Source: Candidatus Nitrospira neomarina (GTDB taxonomy: Bacteria; Nitrospirota; Nitrospiria; Nitrospirales; UBA8639). From it: DNA of 64,000 nt. The stretch covers positions 1,240,001 to 1,304,000 of the forward strand of contig NZ_CP116968.1 in assembly GCF_032051675.1 (NCBI RefSeq), given 5' to 3'. Both the position numbers and the translations under genes were made by a program. Positions 1 through 8,956 of the stretch are shown in pieces. Under the pieces are notes generated by a model. It worked only from the letters and a program-made list of their open reading frames with translations. It was not told the origin of the DNA and ran no database searches. Each line of letters opens with the position of its first letter. The stretch's first letter is position 1.

Positions 1-1
1 T

Positions 2-160
2 TTGGGGTACCTTAGTTTAGAAGGTATGTTGGCAATGGCTCCGGGCTTTTCCCATCATTATTGCAATGCCTGTTTTACGGATAACTATCCCATCATGTTG
101 ACCAAAGCCGAGCAACTGCAACTCGGATTATTCGAACCGGATCACCTCTCTCGCTCTTAA
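2..160 (+). CDS. purF: Amidophosphoribosyltransferase PurF, C-terminal end (partial)
   Basis: This is the last 52 residues of a gene that begins before the window. The reading frame gives LGYLSLEGM, then a Cys-containing tail with CNACFTDNYP, which matches the end of glutamine PRPP amidotransferase (first step of purine synthesis), where LGYLSxEG and CxxCFTGxYP are typical. The enzyme moves ammonia from glutamine to PRPP in the cytoplasm. Only the C-terminus is visible, so the catalytic Cys and PRPP-binding motif cannot be checked. The call rests on these two short motifs and on my memory of the family. Confidence 0.85.
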   Translation: MGYLSLEGMLAMAPGFSHHYCNACFTDNYPIMLTKAEQLQLGLFEPDHLSRS

Positions 161-272
161 ATGTCTTTCCGCTTTGTTGCCGCCCCAAAAATTCGTGTGG
201 TAGGCTTTTAAGGGATTGAAGGTTGAATCTCTGGTTACCAACCGTAGGAGGCACCATGAACAGGAGGAGCCT

Positions 273-827
273 ATGAAAAGGAATATTCTTCAGGCATTGT
301 TAGTAGTCATTTTAATACTGGGCACCGGTTTTATCGTACAAGCGGGAAGCTTCTTTAAAGTCGGGGAGTCCGCTCCTAATTTTTCATTGACAAGTCTTGA
401 TGGCCAACCTCTCTCCCTTGACCAGTTTAAGGGTAAGGTGGTGGTTCTGGGACTCTTTCATATTTGCGAGCCGTGTTTAATTCAGAGCACCAATCTCCAG
501 AGGGTACATGATGCCACCAAAGACAAGCCTGTAGCGGTGATCGGCGTTAATTCATCTGGCGATTCTCTGGCAGATGTCAGGGAATTCCTACAGGGATTTC
601 CGTTGAAGATTACGTATCCCTATCTTCTAGACCCCGAAAAGAAAACAGATAAACTCTATGGCGGGGGAAAATTTATTCCCAATGTGTATGTCATTGATCA
701 AAATGGCCTTATTCGTTGGCAGCGTGTTGGGAATTTCTTTACTGACGGCACATTAGCCGGGCATGAAGCGATTCTTCAGGAAGTGGAAAAATTGTTGGAG
801 TCACCGCCTGCTTCCTCGACCATGTAG
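273..827 (+). CDS. Secreted or membrane-anchored thioredoxin-fold (TlpA/redoxin-like) protein
   Basis: The product has 184 residues. An N-terminal hydrophobic segment (about residues 5-23) is followed by a redoxin domain beginning VGESAPNFSLTSLDG, with the dithiol motif CEPC in strand/helix position and the later G-FIPNVYVIDQNG segment typical of TlpA/ResA-type disulfide reductases. It should face the periplasm and reduce or exchange disulfides. The open frame extends upstream to a TTG at 216, but the ATG at 273 has an AGGAGGAG ribosome site at 262-269 and gives a normal signal segment, so it is preferred. The partner protein is not evident from the neighbours. Confidence 0.8.
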   Translation: MKRNILQALLVVILILGTGFIVQAGSFFKVGESAPNFSLTSLDGQPLSLDQFKGKVVVLGLFHICEPCLIQSTNLQRVHDATKDKPVAVIGVNSSGDSLADVREFLQGFPLKITYPYLLDPEKKTDKLYGGGKFIPNVYVIDQNGLIRWQRVGNFFTDGTLAGHEAILQEVEKLLESPPASSTM

Positions 828-877
828 GTCGATGACTCCTTTTACACATACTTGCTTGACCCGAATGTTAGGGCACT

Positions 878-1117
878 ATGGACGAACTAGAAGACGGAAA
901 ACAAAAATTTCTTGAAATCGTGAAATCTCTTGATGCGGGCGTTGAGGTCGTTATTCCCACCACTCCTTCGCGTAGTCTTTTACTCATTTCCCTTACTAAA
1001 GGCTCCAATCGTAAATTTATTACGGTCCATGAGGATGACATGTTGGATCTTCCAGAAGAACCAGGCGTTCAGGCCAAAACCACAGCCCTTCTCCAAGAAA
1101 CACTGGAAACTTTATGA
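878..1117 (+). CDS. Small conserved-looking hypothetical protein (79 aa)
   Basis: I do not recognise this protein. It is acidic, with no signal peptide or membrane segment, and reads as a small alpha/beta fold (a beta-rich middle VEVVIPTTPSRSLLLISL and acidic tail). Its stop overlaps the next start as ATGA at 1114-1117, which implies translational coupling with the metallo-beta-lactamase-like protein. That coupling is the main reason to regard it as real. No function is assigned. Confidence 0.6.
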   Translation: MDELEDGKQKFLEIVKSLDAGVEVVIPTTPSRSLLLISLTKGSNRKFITVHEDDMLDLPEEPGVQAKTTALLQETLETL

Positions 1118-1713
1118 AAACCATTCTGCCTAATATTTCTGAATGGTCCTGGTTCTCTGAGGAAAAACAGCTTAATTTTAACGGCCATTTATTGGCCGTG
1201 GGGGAACATCGAATATTAGTCGACCCACCTCCCATGAATGCCAGTGATATGGCCATCACGCAACGGGGAGGGAATCTAGATTATATTATCTTGACCAATC
1301 GAGACCATGAACGGGAAGCGGCCAATTTCCGGAAAATTTTTACCTGTCAGGTGATGGCGCCGGAATTAGATGCCAAGGAGATGACCCTTCCCGTTGATAA
1401 AACCTTCAAAGATGGAGAATTGCTTCCAGGGGGAATTTGGGTTGTTCAACTTTCGCATCAAAAATCTCCAGGAGAAAGTGCGTTATTTTTGCAGCAGGGG
1501 CAAGGGGTACTTATTGTCGGAGATGGGGTTATTGGAGATCCTCCAGGTTCACTCCGGCTTCTGCCGCCGGAAAAATATGTTGATATCGTTCAAGCCCGCG
1601 ACAGTCTTCGTCGATTATTAAAGTATACCTTTGATAGCCTCCTGGTGGGAGATGGAACATCCCTGCTAACCGGAGCCAAGCCTGCACTTGAACAATTATT
1701 GAAAAATGAATGA
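1114..1713 (+). CDS. Degenerate metallo-beta-lactamase-fold protein (199 aa)
   Basis: The chain follows the MBL-fold order: FNGHLLAVGEHRILVDPP, then GGNLDYIILTNRDHER where an active family member would have THxHxDH, then a late strand LIVGDGVIG resembling the GD metal-ligand region. The first two histidines of the HxHxDH motif are replaced (TNRDHER), so a dinuclear metal centre is unlikely to form normally. It is cytoplasmic, with no signal peptide. It is coupled to the upstream 79-residue gene by an ATGA overlap. It may be a non-catalytic or one-metal homologue; the substrate is unknown. Confidence 0.6.
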   Translation: MKTILPNISEWSWFSEEKQLNFNGHLLAVGEHRILVDPPPMNASDMAITQRGGNLDYIILTNRDHEREAANFRKIFTCQVMAPELDAKEMTLPVDKTFKDGELLPGGIWVVQLSHQKSPGESALFLQQGQGVLIVGDGVIGDPPGSLRLLPPEKYVDIVQARDSLRRLLKYTFDSLLVGDGTSLLTGAKPALEQLLKNE

Positions 1714-1776
1714 ATCGAAAACCTCATAATGTTCTGGAAGATTTTTCATCCGCACTGTGACCACACGTGAGTACCT

Positions 1777-2580
1777 ATGGCCTGGTCTCAATCCGCCAAT
1801 CTCAACTCTTTAGGCAATCGCCACTTTTCCAAAGGCTTTTATACAGAGGCTTTTCAATGTTATGCGCAGGCTTTGGAAGTTGATCGTCAAAATGGAGACC
1901 AACGGTCGTTGGCCACCACACTTGGCAATTTGGGTAACATTTGCGCCGTGAGTGGTCGTCGGGAACAAGCCAGATCCTATTATAGTGAGGTGTTAGAGCT
2001 TCAAAAAATTCTGGGTGATGAACGGGGAATTAGTACGACTTTAGCCAATTTGGGTAACCTTTCGGCCGATGCCGGCGAATGGGAACGTGCCCGGGCGTAT
2101 TATCTAGAAGCTTTGGATTTAATGAATCATTTGTCCGACTATGCCGGAAAGGCGGTTTTACTCTCTGATTTGGGATTAGTCGCGAGGGAAACGGGCAAGG
2201 AAGAGGATGCGCTCGCCTATTATCAGGAATCCTTGATCTTAATGCGCCGGGTCGGGAATGAAGCTGGACAATCCGATGTCTTTCGGATGATGGCACGGTT
2301 GTATTTAAGTCAACGACGATTTGAGGAAGCGCAATCCTGTACCTTGACCAGCCTGGATGTTGCCAGACGGTTGAAAGATGAACTGCGAATGGGCGGTGCC
2401 TGGTATGTTCTTGCCAGTTGCCATGAAGCCCAAGGTCAGTGGAGCCAAGCCGTGCACTACTTACAAAAAGTTGTACGCATAGATCAAAAATATCAACTGC
2501 CAAAACTCGATGAAAATACCCAGCGGCTACGGGCTTTAGAATCCCAGCTGAGCGCCAGAGCGGGAACAACGCATGAGTGA
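1777..2580 (+). CDS. Tetratricopeptide repeat protein (267 aa)
   Basis: Five to six TPR units of the Tetratricopeptide/Rapsyn type fill the chain, visible as recurring LANLGNL-x-A/G-x(3)-RA-x-YY-x-EAL blocks about 40 residues apart. There is no signal peptide and no attached enzymatic domain, so it is a cytoplasmic protein-protein interaction scaffold. The stop codon lies 8 bases inside the next gene (start 2573), indicating coupled translation with the 146-residue protein. The partner is unknown, but the adjacent gene is the obvious candidate. Confidence 0.8.
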   Translation: MAWSQSANLNSLGNRHFSKGFYTEAFQCYAQALEVDRQNGDQRSLATTLGNLGNICAVSGRREQARSYYSEVLELQKILGDERGISTTLANLGNLSADAGEWERARAYYLEALDLMNHLSDYAGKAVLLSDLGLVARETGKEEDALAYYQESLILMRRVGNEAGQSDVFRMMARLYLSQRRFEEAQSCTLTSLDVARRLKDELRMGGAWYVLASCHEAQGQWSQAVHYLQKVVRIDQKYQLPKLDENTQRLRALESQLSARAGTTHE

Positions 2581-3013
2581 GTCTTGCACCCCTTCAACTC
2601 TATGGCCTGATGCCAGAAGCTATCTTGTGGATGAAATTCACGGGTGGATGGATATCGATGCCATGGAAGCCTTAACCCTTCCCTTACCGGACGAGGACTG
2701 GTTGCTTGAAATCACCGCCGACGGCAAGCTGGTGTGCATGGCAGGATACGATCTGGAGGATATGAAAAGCATGTTGTCGGATGGGACACCAGAAGATTTA
2801 GGAACCGACGAACTTGCCAAGCAAGCCAAATTTTACCTACAACAAACTGTTTCCAAATACCGGTCAAAACTCATGCGTCTCGGTTTCACCGAACGAATTG
2901 AGATGAATGAATCGCATGTTGCCGCTTACTATGAGCGCCCGGTCGACTTCGGAAACCTTGCTGACCTCCATCAACAAATCAAGACCTGCCTGACATGGTT
3001 CTCAACTCGCTAA
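2573..3013 (+). CDS. Hypothetical protein coupled to the TPR protein (146 aa)
   Basis: I do not recognise this protein. It is soluble and acidic, without a signal peptide. An N-terminal half rich in Asp/Glu (MDIDAMEALTLPLPDEDWLL) is followed by a predicted helical segment (QAKFYLQQTVSKYRSKLMRLGF). The start is inside the TPR gene (GCATGAGTGA), so the two are likely translated together. No motif suggests an enzyme. Confidence 0.6.
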   Translation: MSESCTPSTLWPDARSYLVDEIHGWMDIDAMEALTLPLPDEDWLLEITADGKLVCMAGYDLEDMKSMLSDGTPEDLGTDELAKQAKFYLQQTVSKYRSKLMRLGFTERIEMNESHVAAYYERPVDFGNLADLHQQIKTCLTWFSTR

Positions 3014-3065
3014 CTACTTATCCGATTCCCACATCGAGACACTCACGCAGATTAGCTCAATCATC

Positions 3066-4091
3066 GTGAAACCGATCCCAAGCTCTATTACATCCTTCAA
3101 GCAATTTCGAGAGGCCATCTATGCCTTTCGAGTGCCAAGAATTATTTTTTCGGCATTAGATCTGAATTTATTTACAAAGATGGAAACTCGGGATTGGACG
3201 ATTCCGGAATTAGCCAAACGGATACGGGTGAGCCAACGTGGACTCGCAATCTTGTGCCGGAATCTTGCCAGTGTAGGATTATTGGTCAAATCACAATCAG
3301 GATACCGTCTTGCTCCGTTTTCCAAACGCTACCTCCAGGAATCCAGCACGGACTTTCAGGGAGACTATCTGGTGCTCATGCAGCGCCAATGGAGCGAATG
3401 GTCTCATTTAACGGAAGTGATTCGTGCCGGTCAGCCACTGGACAGCCAGAAACCGGAAACCATGGAATATCGACGATCGTTTTCCTGGGCCATGCATCAC
3501 CGGTCGATTCAACCGGCTAGGGAGGTGGCCCAACAAATTTCTTTGAAGGCGGATCGTACTCTACTGGATTTAGGCGGTGGCCCTGGTACCTATGCTCTGG
3601 CCTTTTTAGCGAAGAATCCAACACTTCACGCTACAGTGATGGATAGGCCCGCCGCTCTGGATGTCGCGCGTACGCTGGCGGAACAGTCTTCTGTGGGAAC
3701 CCGCTTGACCTATCAAGCCGGTGATTTTTTAACAGCACGCATTTCAGGAACGTATGATGTTGTCTGGTATTCCAATGTGCTCCATATCTATTCTCCTACA
3801 GACAACCTGAAAATTTTCAAAAAAATTAAACGAATCCTCAATCCTGGTGGACGGCTGCTCATCCAAGATATCTTTTTGCAGGATGCAAATGACCTTCAAC
3901 CCCTTGAAGCCAATCTCTTTGCCGTCTCCATGTTGCTCTATACCCAGCGGGGCAATACCTATTCCGTGCGAGAGGTTCGAGAATGGCTTCAAAGAACTGG
4001 ACTCACTCGTTCCCGGGTTCTTCATCTGAAAAAGGGAACCGGCGATTGGGAGGGTCAATTGGTGGAAGGACGCCTTCCGCGTTCTGGATAA
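3066..4091 (+). CDS. SAM-dependent O-methyltransferase, AdoMet_MTase/dimerisation-domain type
   Basis: The product has 341 residues. Residues 15-100 form a winged-helix dimerisation region (ALDLNLFTKM, IPELAKRIRVSQRGLAILCRNLASVGLL). The glycine-rich SAM motif LLDLGGGPGTYA is at about 166-177, followed by acidic ribose contact VMDRP and the late motif LNPGGRLLIQD. This order is that of the acetylserotonin/caffeate-like O-methyltransferase family (Methyltransf_2). The start is a GTG at 3066 without a strong ribosome site, so a nearby start is possible. Substrate unknown; relatives act on small hydroxylated compounds, carotenoids or quinone intermediates. Confidence 0.8.
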   Translation: MKPIPSSITSFKQFREAIYAFRVPRIIFSALDLNLFTKMETRDWTIPELAKRIRVSQRGLAILCRNLASVGLLVKSQSGYRLAPFSKRYLQESSTDFQGDYLVLMQRQWSEWSHLTEVIRAGQPLDSQKPETMEYRRSFSWAMHHRSIQPAREVAQQISLKADRTLLDLGGGPGTYALAFLAKNPTLHATVMDRPAALDVARTLAEQSSVGTRLTYQAGDFLTARISGTYDVVWYSNVLHIYSPTDNLKIFKKIKRILNPGGRLLIQDIFLQDANDLQPLEANLFAVSMLLYTQRGNTYSVREVREWLQRTGLTRSRVLHLKKGTGDWEGQLVEGRLPRSG

Positions 4092-4140
4092 CCATTCTGT
4101 AGGACTATTTACATCCTAATTCCTTATGCCCCATCAAGCG

Positions 4141-4158
4141 TGAATCTGTCTTGATTCA
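4141..4158. terminator. Possible hairpin between convergent genes
   Basis: The inverted repeat TGAATC-tgtctt-GATTCA lies between the convergent methyltransferase and histidine kinase genes. It has no clean T-tract on either side, so it is only a weak terminator candidate. Confidence 0.25.
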
Positions 4159-4192
4159 GAATCTTTCCCTTTCGTGGTTTTATAGGGGTGTT

Positions 4193-6373
4193 TCAATCAA
4201 AATTGGGGAGTTCGGCCTTTGGGGACACACTCGGAGCTGAAGAAACTGATGTGGGTGCTGGAGAATTGGGGAGATTTACAAGAAACGTGGTTCCCCCTCC
4301 TTTCACACTTTGGACCTCAATACTTCCCCGATGTTCTTGAATGATTTGATGGGCAATGGCCAATCCCAAACCTGTTCCCTCATGTTCCTGACTCAAGTGC
4401 TTTGTGGTGAAAAAAGGATCAAAAATATGCTCGATGTCTTCCGGATTGATTCCTTTTCCAGTATCGTGTATGTCCACCTGCACCCAACCCTGAGCCACAC
4501 CTGAACCAATCTTTCGAGTCCGCACTGTTAACACCCCACCCTCCGGGAGCATGGCTTCCACGGCATTAAACAACAGATTGAGGAACACCTGCTTCAATTG
4601 CTGCCGATCGGCAAATACCTTTGGCAACCCATGAGCCAAATCGGTTTCGACGACAATTAATTCATGAGAGGGTCGAATTCTGAGGGTATACAGACAGGAT
4701 TCCACAATATCATTGAGATCTTCTTCCTTGAGAAACGGTTCCATCGGTTTGGCATAATCCAAGATCTCTCGAGTGAGCCGCTCAATTCGAAACACATCTT
4801 CTTTGACGACCTTACTGAATCGAACCAGAAACTGTTCATCATCCTTTCGTTCAGGTGCCAGATCCACGAAGGCTTTAATCGAGGTCAAGGGATTCCTAAT
4901 TTCGTGAGCCAATCCGCCGGCCATGGTCTCCAGAGAACGAAGGCGATCCGTTCGACGAACTAACGATTGGGAGCGCTTGAGCTCTTCATAGAGCAAGGCA
5001 TTGTCTAACGCCACGGACGCTTCTTGGGATAAGGTTGTTAATAAATCCAAATCCTGGGTCGTATACCCACCGCCACTTTTCGTATTAGGTCCAAACACAC
5101 AAAAACCTAGGAGCCGGGTTTTGTTAACCAAGGGCAAACAAACTTCTGTTCCAATACGGGCGAGCTGCGCGATGACGGCTTCAGAGTCTGAGTTGATAGT
5201 AGAGAGTTCCAATTCATGGATGACAAAACAGGACGTGCCTTGTCTCCACATTTCTAGCAACGTAGGCGTTTTATGCAAATAGAGGACTGGAAGATCTGTG
5301 GTGGATTTTCCAAAGCTGGATACCGGTCGATAATCCTGACTGCTGGAACTTCGTAAATATAATACTCCCCATTGCAATCCTAATGTGGGACAAATGGATT
5401 CCACGATGGTGGCCGTCAAATCTTTTAATTCCAATATGGAGAGGAGGGACTTAGAGAAATGTACCACCGTTTCATGTCGATTATATCGTTCCTTGAACAG
5501 TGATTTCGTGATTAATATTTTTGCTTCCCGCTTCAAGGAGGACGCTCCAAGCACTAAGATGAGCAATACGGTGAGTTCAACAAAAGAATAGGCGATATTA
5601 ATTTGCCCAAAATACAGACTCTGGCCAAGGAGGAGGATCGGATAGGCAGGGAAAGCCACGAGTGCTAACAAGAGGCCTCCCGTGATGCTGCGTTCAACAG
5701 CCGTTCCGAGATCCATGAGTCTGTATCGTAAGAGCGTATAGGCGACGACCGACGTATAGACCGTCAGTAGGATTGTGCCGTTTGGTGGGATTTCAATTCC
5801 ATACCAGAGCGGAAAAGTCGTCATCCCCCCTAAGTATGCAATGACTGATCCGATAGTGAGAAGGAAAAATCGTGAACGTTCAGGACCGGTTCTGGTCCGG
5901 GCTCCCCGATAAAGTAACCACGTTCCATAAATCGTCGATAGGCCAAACCCCAGGAGATAGACATGAAAAAAGGGGCCGGGTTGCGGCCAAAATGGAAAAT
6001 CACCGACCTGATGGACATCAGCCACGAAATAGGTGGTAAAATTCGCGCCGAAATAAATAAGACTAGCGCCCCATCCAAGACGAATAACCCATCTGTGGGC
6101 TTCCACATCATCCAATAAGGTCAGGACGTGCCACAGATAGGCTGGCGGAAGAAAAATGGCTCCGGCCATTAACAATCGAACAAAGAGTAGGGCAAGATCG
6201 TGAGTGGAAGAAAGGTGCCATGCGCAATACCCATATCCCCAAATGGCGGCAGCTAAACAATACAGGGCATAGGCTTGATGCTTGGAGCTGTGAGGATTTT
6301 TGGCATAGACAATAAGGCCGGAGGCTGTGGCGGCCAGACCATTCAGGAGTCCGCTGAAGGCGTAAAAATTCAC
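4193..6373 (-). CDS. Orphan membrane sensor histidine kinase (7TM-like region, GAF, HisKA, HATPase_c)
   Basis: The product has 726 residues. Seven or more hydrophobic helices occupy residues 1-275, a GAF-like sensory domain about 300-460, a dimerisation/phosphoacceptor helix with His490 in GGLAHEIRNPLTSIKAF, and an ATPase domain with N box NLLFNAVEA (about 599-607), DTGKG (637-641) and GTGLGLA (667-673). It autophosphorylates on His490 at the inner membrane and passes phosphate to a response regulator. No regulator gene lies beside it. The domain order resembles the exopolysaccharide/PEP-CTERM-linked PrsK kinases, but no PEP-CTERM genes are seen here. The start is a GTG. Confidence 0.88.
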   Translation of the reverse strand: MNFYAFSGLLNGLAATASGLIVYAKNPHSSKHQAYALYCLAAAIWGYGYCAWHLSSTHDLALLFVRLLMAGAIFLPPAYLWHVLTLLDDVEAHRWVIRLGWGASLIYFGANFTTYFVADVHQVGDFPFWPQPGPFFHVYLLGFGLSTIYGTWLLYRGARTRTGPERSRFFLLTIGSVIAYLGGMTTFPLWYGIEIPPNGTILLTVYTSVVAYTLLRYRLMDLGTAVERSITGGLLLALVAFPAYPILLLGQSLYFGQINIAYSFVELTVLLILVLGASSLKREAKILITKSLFKERYNRHETVVHFSKSLLSILELKDLTATIVESICPTLGLQWGVLYLRSSSSQDYRPVSSFGKSTTDLPVLYLHKTPTLLEMWRQGTSCFVIHELELSTINSDSEAVIAQLARIGTEVCLPLVNKTRLLGFCVFGPNTKSGGGYTTQDLDLLTTLSQEASVALDNALLYEELKRSQSLVRRTDRLRSLETMAGGLAHEIRNPLTSIKAFVDLAPERKDDEQFLVRFSKVVKEDVFRIERLTREILDYAKPMEPFLKEEDLNDIVESCLYTLRIRPSHELIVVETDLAHGLPKVFADRQQLKQVFLNLLFNAVEAMLPEGGVLTVRTRKIGSGVAQGWVQVDIHDTGKGINPEDIEHIFDPFFTTKHLSQEHEGTGLGLAIAHQIIQEHRGSIEVQSVKGGGTTFLVNLPNSPAPTSVSSAPSVSPKAELPNFD

Positions 6374-6602
6374 GTGAGAAACAAGGACAGATGAGAGATT
6401 ACCCTAGATTATGGCTCTGACATCTTTGAAGGCCTATTGGACAATAAATACAGGCAGAAGTCAAAAGAGGTAAGTTCAGGAATGTCCGCGGGGGATATCT
6501 CCTCTTATGCTTCCCTGAACGAGACTCTTTTGTACAATCAAAGGTCGTCATTGTCATACTGAGGTCTTATCCACGCCATGCGGTTCTCCTGAAAAATATT
6601 TA

Positions 6603-6618
6603 TAGATAGATAGATAGA
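6603..6618. repeat. TAGA tetranucleotide repeat (4 units)
   Basis: Four TAGA units lie directly after the stop of the fusion gene and in the 250-bp space upstream of the histidine kinase start. The array is short but of a kind that can vary in length by slippage. It is too far from any start to control phase by itself. Confidence 0.7.
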
Positions 6619-6625
6619 GGCCATC

Positions 6626-8956
6626 CTATGCCACTTGCTTCAGAATCCCTGGCAGCTGGTTTCGGGTAGAGCATGGTTCTGCATTTTGGATGGGCTTTTG
6701 CGCTTGTGTGCAGACAATTGGTTTGTCTAAAACAACGAGGTACGCTTGTCCTGCAAAAGTTGAAAAAATACCAGCATTCGTACAGCCCAAGGTGGCGACG
6801 ATCGATTCCCATTGGGTTTGATCATAAAAACAAAATTGCCCTTCTTTTTCGGCCTGTCGGATTTTTCCGTAATTATTCAAAAGATCCCGTGCTTCCTCTC
6901 GTTGTTGTGGGAGAGCCGCACTACTGACCAGACTCTGGTAGATGCCGGAAAAGTCACCATTTGGTTTTAAATTGGAAATAACGATTCGTCCCCCTGGAGC
7001 GAGAACACGATACAGTTCTCGTAAGGTAGCGCCTGGATCCTGGACATATCCAATTACCAGATTAGAAACAATCCGGTCGAATCGGTTGTCGGGAAAGGGG
7101 AGCGGCTGCCCTAAATCTACGTGCGCCCATGCCTTCGTGACGAAGGGTGTCGGAGAGGTTATGCCATGTTGCCATTTCGTGGTGGTGGCAAGCATCGCGT
7201 TGTTAGCCCGTTTCAACGCGTCAGGAACGACATCAATCCCCACATATTGAATGGACTTTTCTAGGAACGGGATCCCATTCAAAATGGTAGAGGAAAGCTT
7301 ATCCAAAAAATATAACCCGGCATTACCATTTCCACAGCCGGCATCCAGAAACCGTTGGCCAGGAGTGATGGGGCCTAAGGCATGAAACACATGATCAAGG
7401 AGTTTCACATAATCCCGGCATTGGGCCACCGACTGGAAGTGGCCCAGGTAATCCTGCCAAAAGCCTGCGCCGACGTCGGTCTCAGCCTGTTGTTGTTGCG
7501 CAAATTTTTCTTGTCGATTTTGGCGTCCCAAAGCTAATCGATTGGGAGTATGGATCACATCCGGATCTGCTTTCTGATTCACTTGCTTATGGCATTGTGC
7601 AATGAGTCGTCGATAGGTTTCACGGGCTCTTTTGGGGTTTTCTTGTAGACGATGCAATGCATCTGGTACCACCATCCAATGCTCAAGACGTCGATCCAAT
7701 GCATTTCGAAACGCTTGAAGATCCTCGGGAGCAACCCAGGCATCCTTCTCAGCGGAAACCAGTATGACAGGGGAGGTTAAGGATTTCGCATCAATCAGCG
7801 TGTGCTCAATCGTGACGAATTTGTTGGCAATGGCATCACCCAAAAATTGATTGCCTACATTGAAGCCCAAAAAATTTGCCGAGGCAGGACACTGCTTATC
7901 CCCATAGGCTGCAAAGAGATCTTCCTGATGAACCGTGGCTGCAGACCGCTGGACATTGACAATGCTCATGAGCATGATCAAGAGGGATAATGATGGACAT
8001 TCAGCCTCGGCTTTAAGAGCGACTCGCGAGGCTAAGCTGGAAGCCACACCGATTATGGCTGAGTGCGGCCAAGTGGCCCTCGCATAACGGGTCACAGTTT
8101 GAAAATCATTTTTCATTGATGAAAGGGATACCTGATAGTGCAGTCCGTCACTCTCGCCGACATGATTGGTGTGGTCATAGCGCACGACATGAAATCCATT
8201 GCTGGCAAAGTAATACGCCAAGGTCAAATAATCCCGTTTGGTTTCCCCATACCCCGGGGCAATAACGACGACCGGTTCTTCTGTTGAATTTCCCTCAGTC
8301 GGTTGGTCATGGTAAGCGCTAATCCGCTGCCCATTGTCTTTTTTAATGGTGAGACGACTGCTGGATATGCCCGTTTTTTGAAGAATAAGAGACCCATCCT
8401 TCGGTTCTTTTTCTTCCTTCTCACGAAAAGACACACCTGGTGTTGAGTCGGAGAGTTCGTGATTATGAATATTCCAGGACGAATTGAACGAATTCTTTAA
8501 AGCATGTCCATGCACCATGAGGCTCTCTCCTTGAGGGAGCAGAACTTTCATACCTGACGAAAAGAAACCAATGGCATCATTCTCTGTGGGGCAGTCTAAA
8601 AGAATGTCAGTTGTCCCTTCCCAAGCGGTCTGACCTGGTTCCACCTGTATATCTTTAATCATTCCATGAAATTTTTTGAAGAGATGATCTTGACCTGAAA
8701 TGTCATATTTCAATTCAATGATCTGCGAGAGTTCTATGGGAGGGAATCCGGTCAAACGCAATTGCAGATTGTCTCCGTGCCATCCAACAAGATACCCTTC
8801 CCAAACCCCTCCCAGACAATGCAAAGAGAAGGGAAGGGGCGAGAGGTGACGGATGCCGGAAGGATCACCAGGAACCAACTCCTGAGTGACCTGCTTCGAT
8901 CCAGCAAATTGATTCATTGAATTTATACCTGCCAACTCTGGTGTCAATGTGCTCAT
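6626..8956 (-). CDS. Fusion protein: LuxD-like acyl hydrolase/acyltransferase plus SAM-dependent methyltransferase
   Basis: The product has 776 residues from the ATG at 8956, chosen over an upstream GTG (8968) because GGGGGA stands five bases before it. Residues about 45-150 form an unassigned beta-rich region. Residues about 225-460 are an alpha/beta hydrolase: APGYGETKRDY, NGFHVVRYDHTNHVG, nucleophile Ser307 in GVASSLASR, Asp405 in SAEKDAW and His435 in DALHRL. This pattern and spacing closely resemble LuxD, the myristoyl-ACP thioesterase/acyltransferase, as I remember it. A methyltransferase follows, with FLDAGCGNGNAG at about 536-547, GIDVVPDAL, and LAPGGRIVISN. It has no signal peptide. 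A role in releasing and methylating an acyl chain is inference only. Confidence 0.78.
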   Translation of the reverse strand: MSTLTPELAGINSMNQFAGSKQVTQELVPGDPSGIRHLSPLPFSLHCLGGVWEGYLVGWHGDNLQLRLTGFPPIELSQIIELKYDISGQDHLFKKFHGMIKDIQVEPGQTAWEGTTDILLDCPTENDAIGFFSSGMKVLLPQGESLMVHGHALKNSFNSSWNIHNHELSDSTPGVSFREKEEKEPKDGSLILQKTGISSSRLTIKKDNGQRISAYHDQPTEGNSTEEPVVVIAPGYGETKRDYLTLAYYFASNGFHVVRYDHTNHVGESDGLHYQVSLSSMKNDFQTVTRYARATWPHSAIIGVASSLASRVALKAEAECPSLSLLIMLMSIVNVQRSAATVHQEDLFAAYGDKQCPASANFLGFNVGNQFLGDAIANKFVTIEHTLIDAKSLTSPVILVSAEKDAWVAPEDLQAFRNALDRRLEHWMVVPDALHRLQENPKRARETYRRLIAQCHKQVNQKADPDVIHTPNRLALGRQNRQEKFAQQQQAETDVGAGFWQDYLGHFQSVAQCRDYVKLLDHVFHALGPITPGQRFLDAGCGNGNAGLYFLDKLSSTILNGIPFLEKSIQYVGIDVVPDALKRANNAMLATTTKWQHGITSPTPFVTKAWAHVDLGQPLPFPDNRFDRIVSNLVIGYVQDPGATLRELYRVLAPGGRIVISNLKPNGDFSGIYQSLVSSAALPQQREEARDLLNNYGKIRQAEKEGQFCFYDQTQWESIVATLGCTNAGIFSTFAGQAYLVVLDKPIVCTQAQKPIQNAEPCSTRNQLPGILKQVA

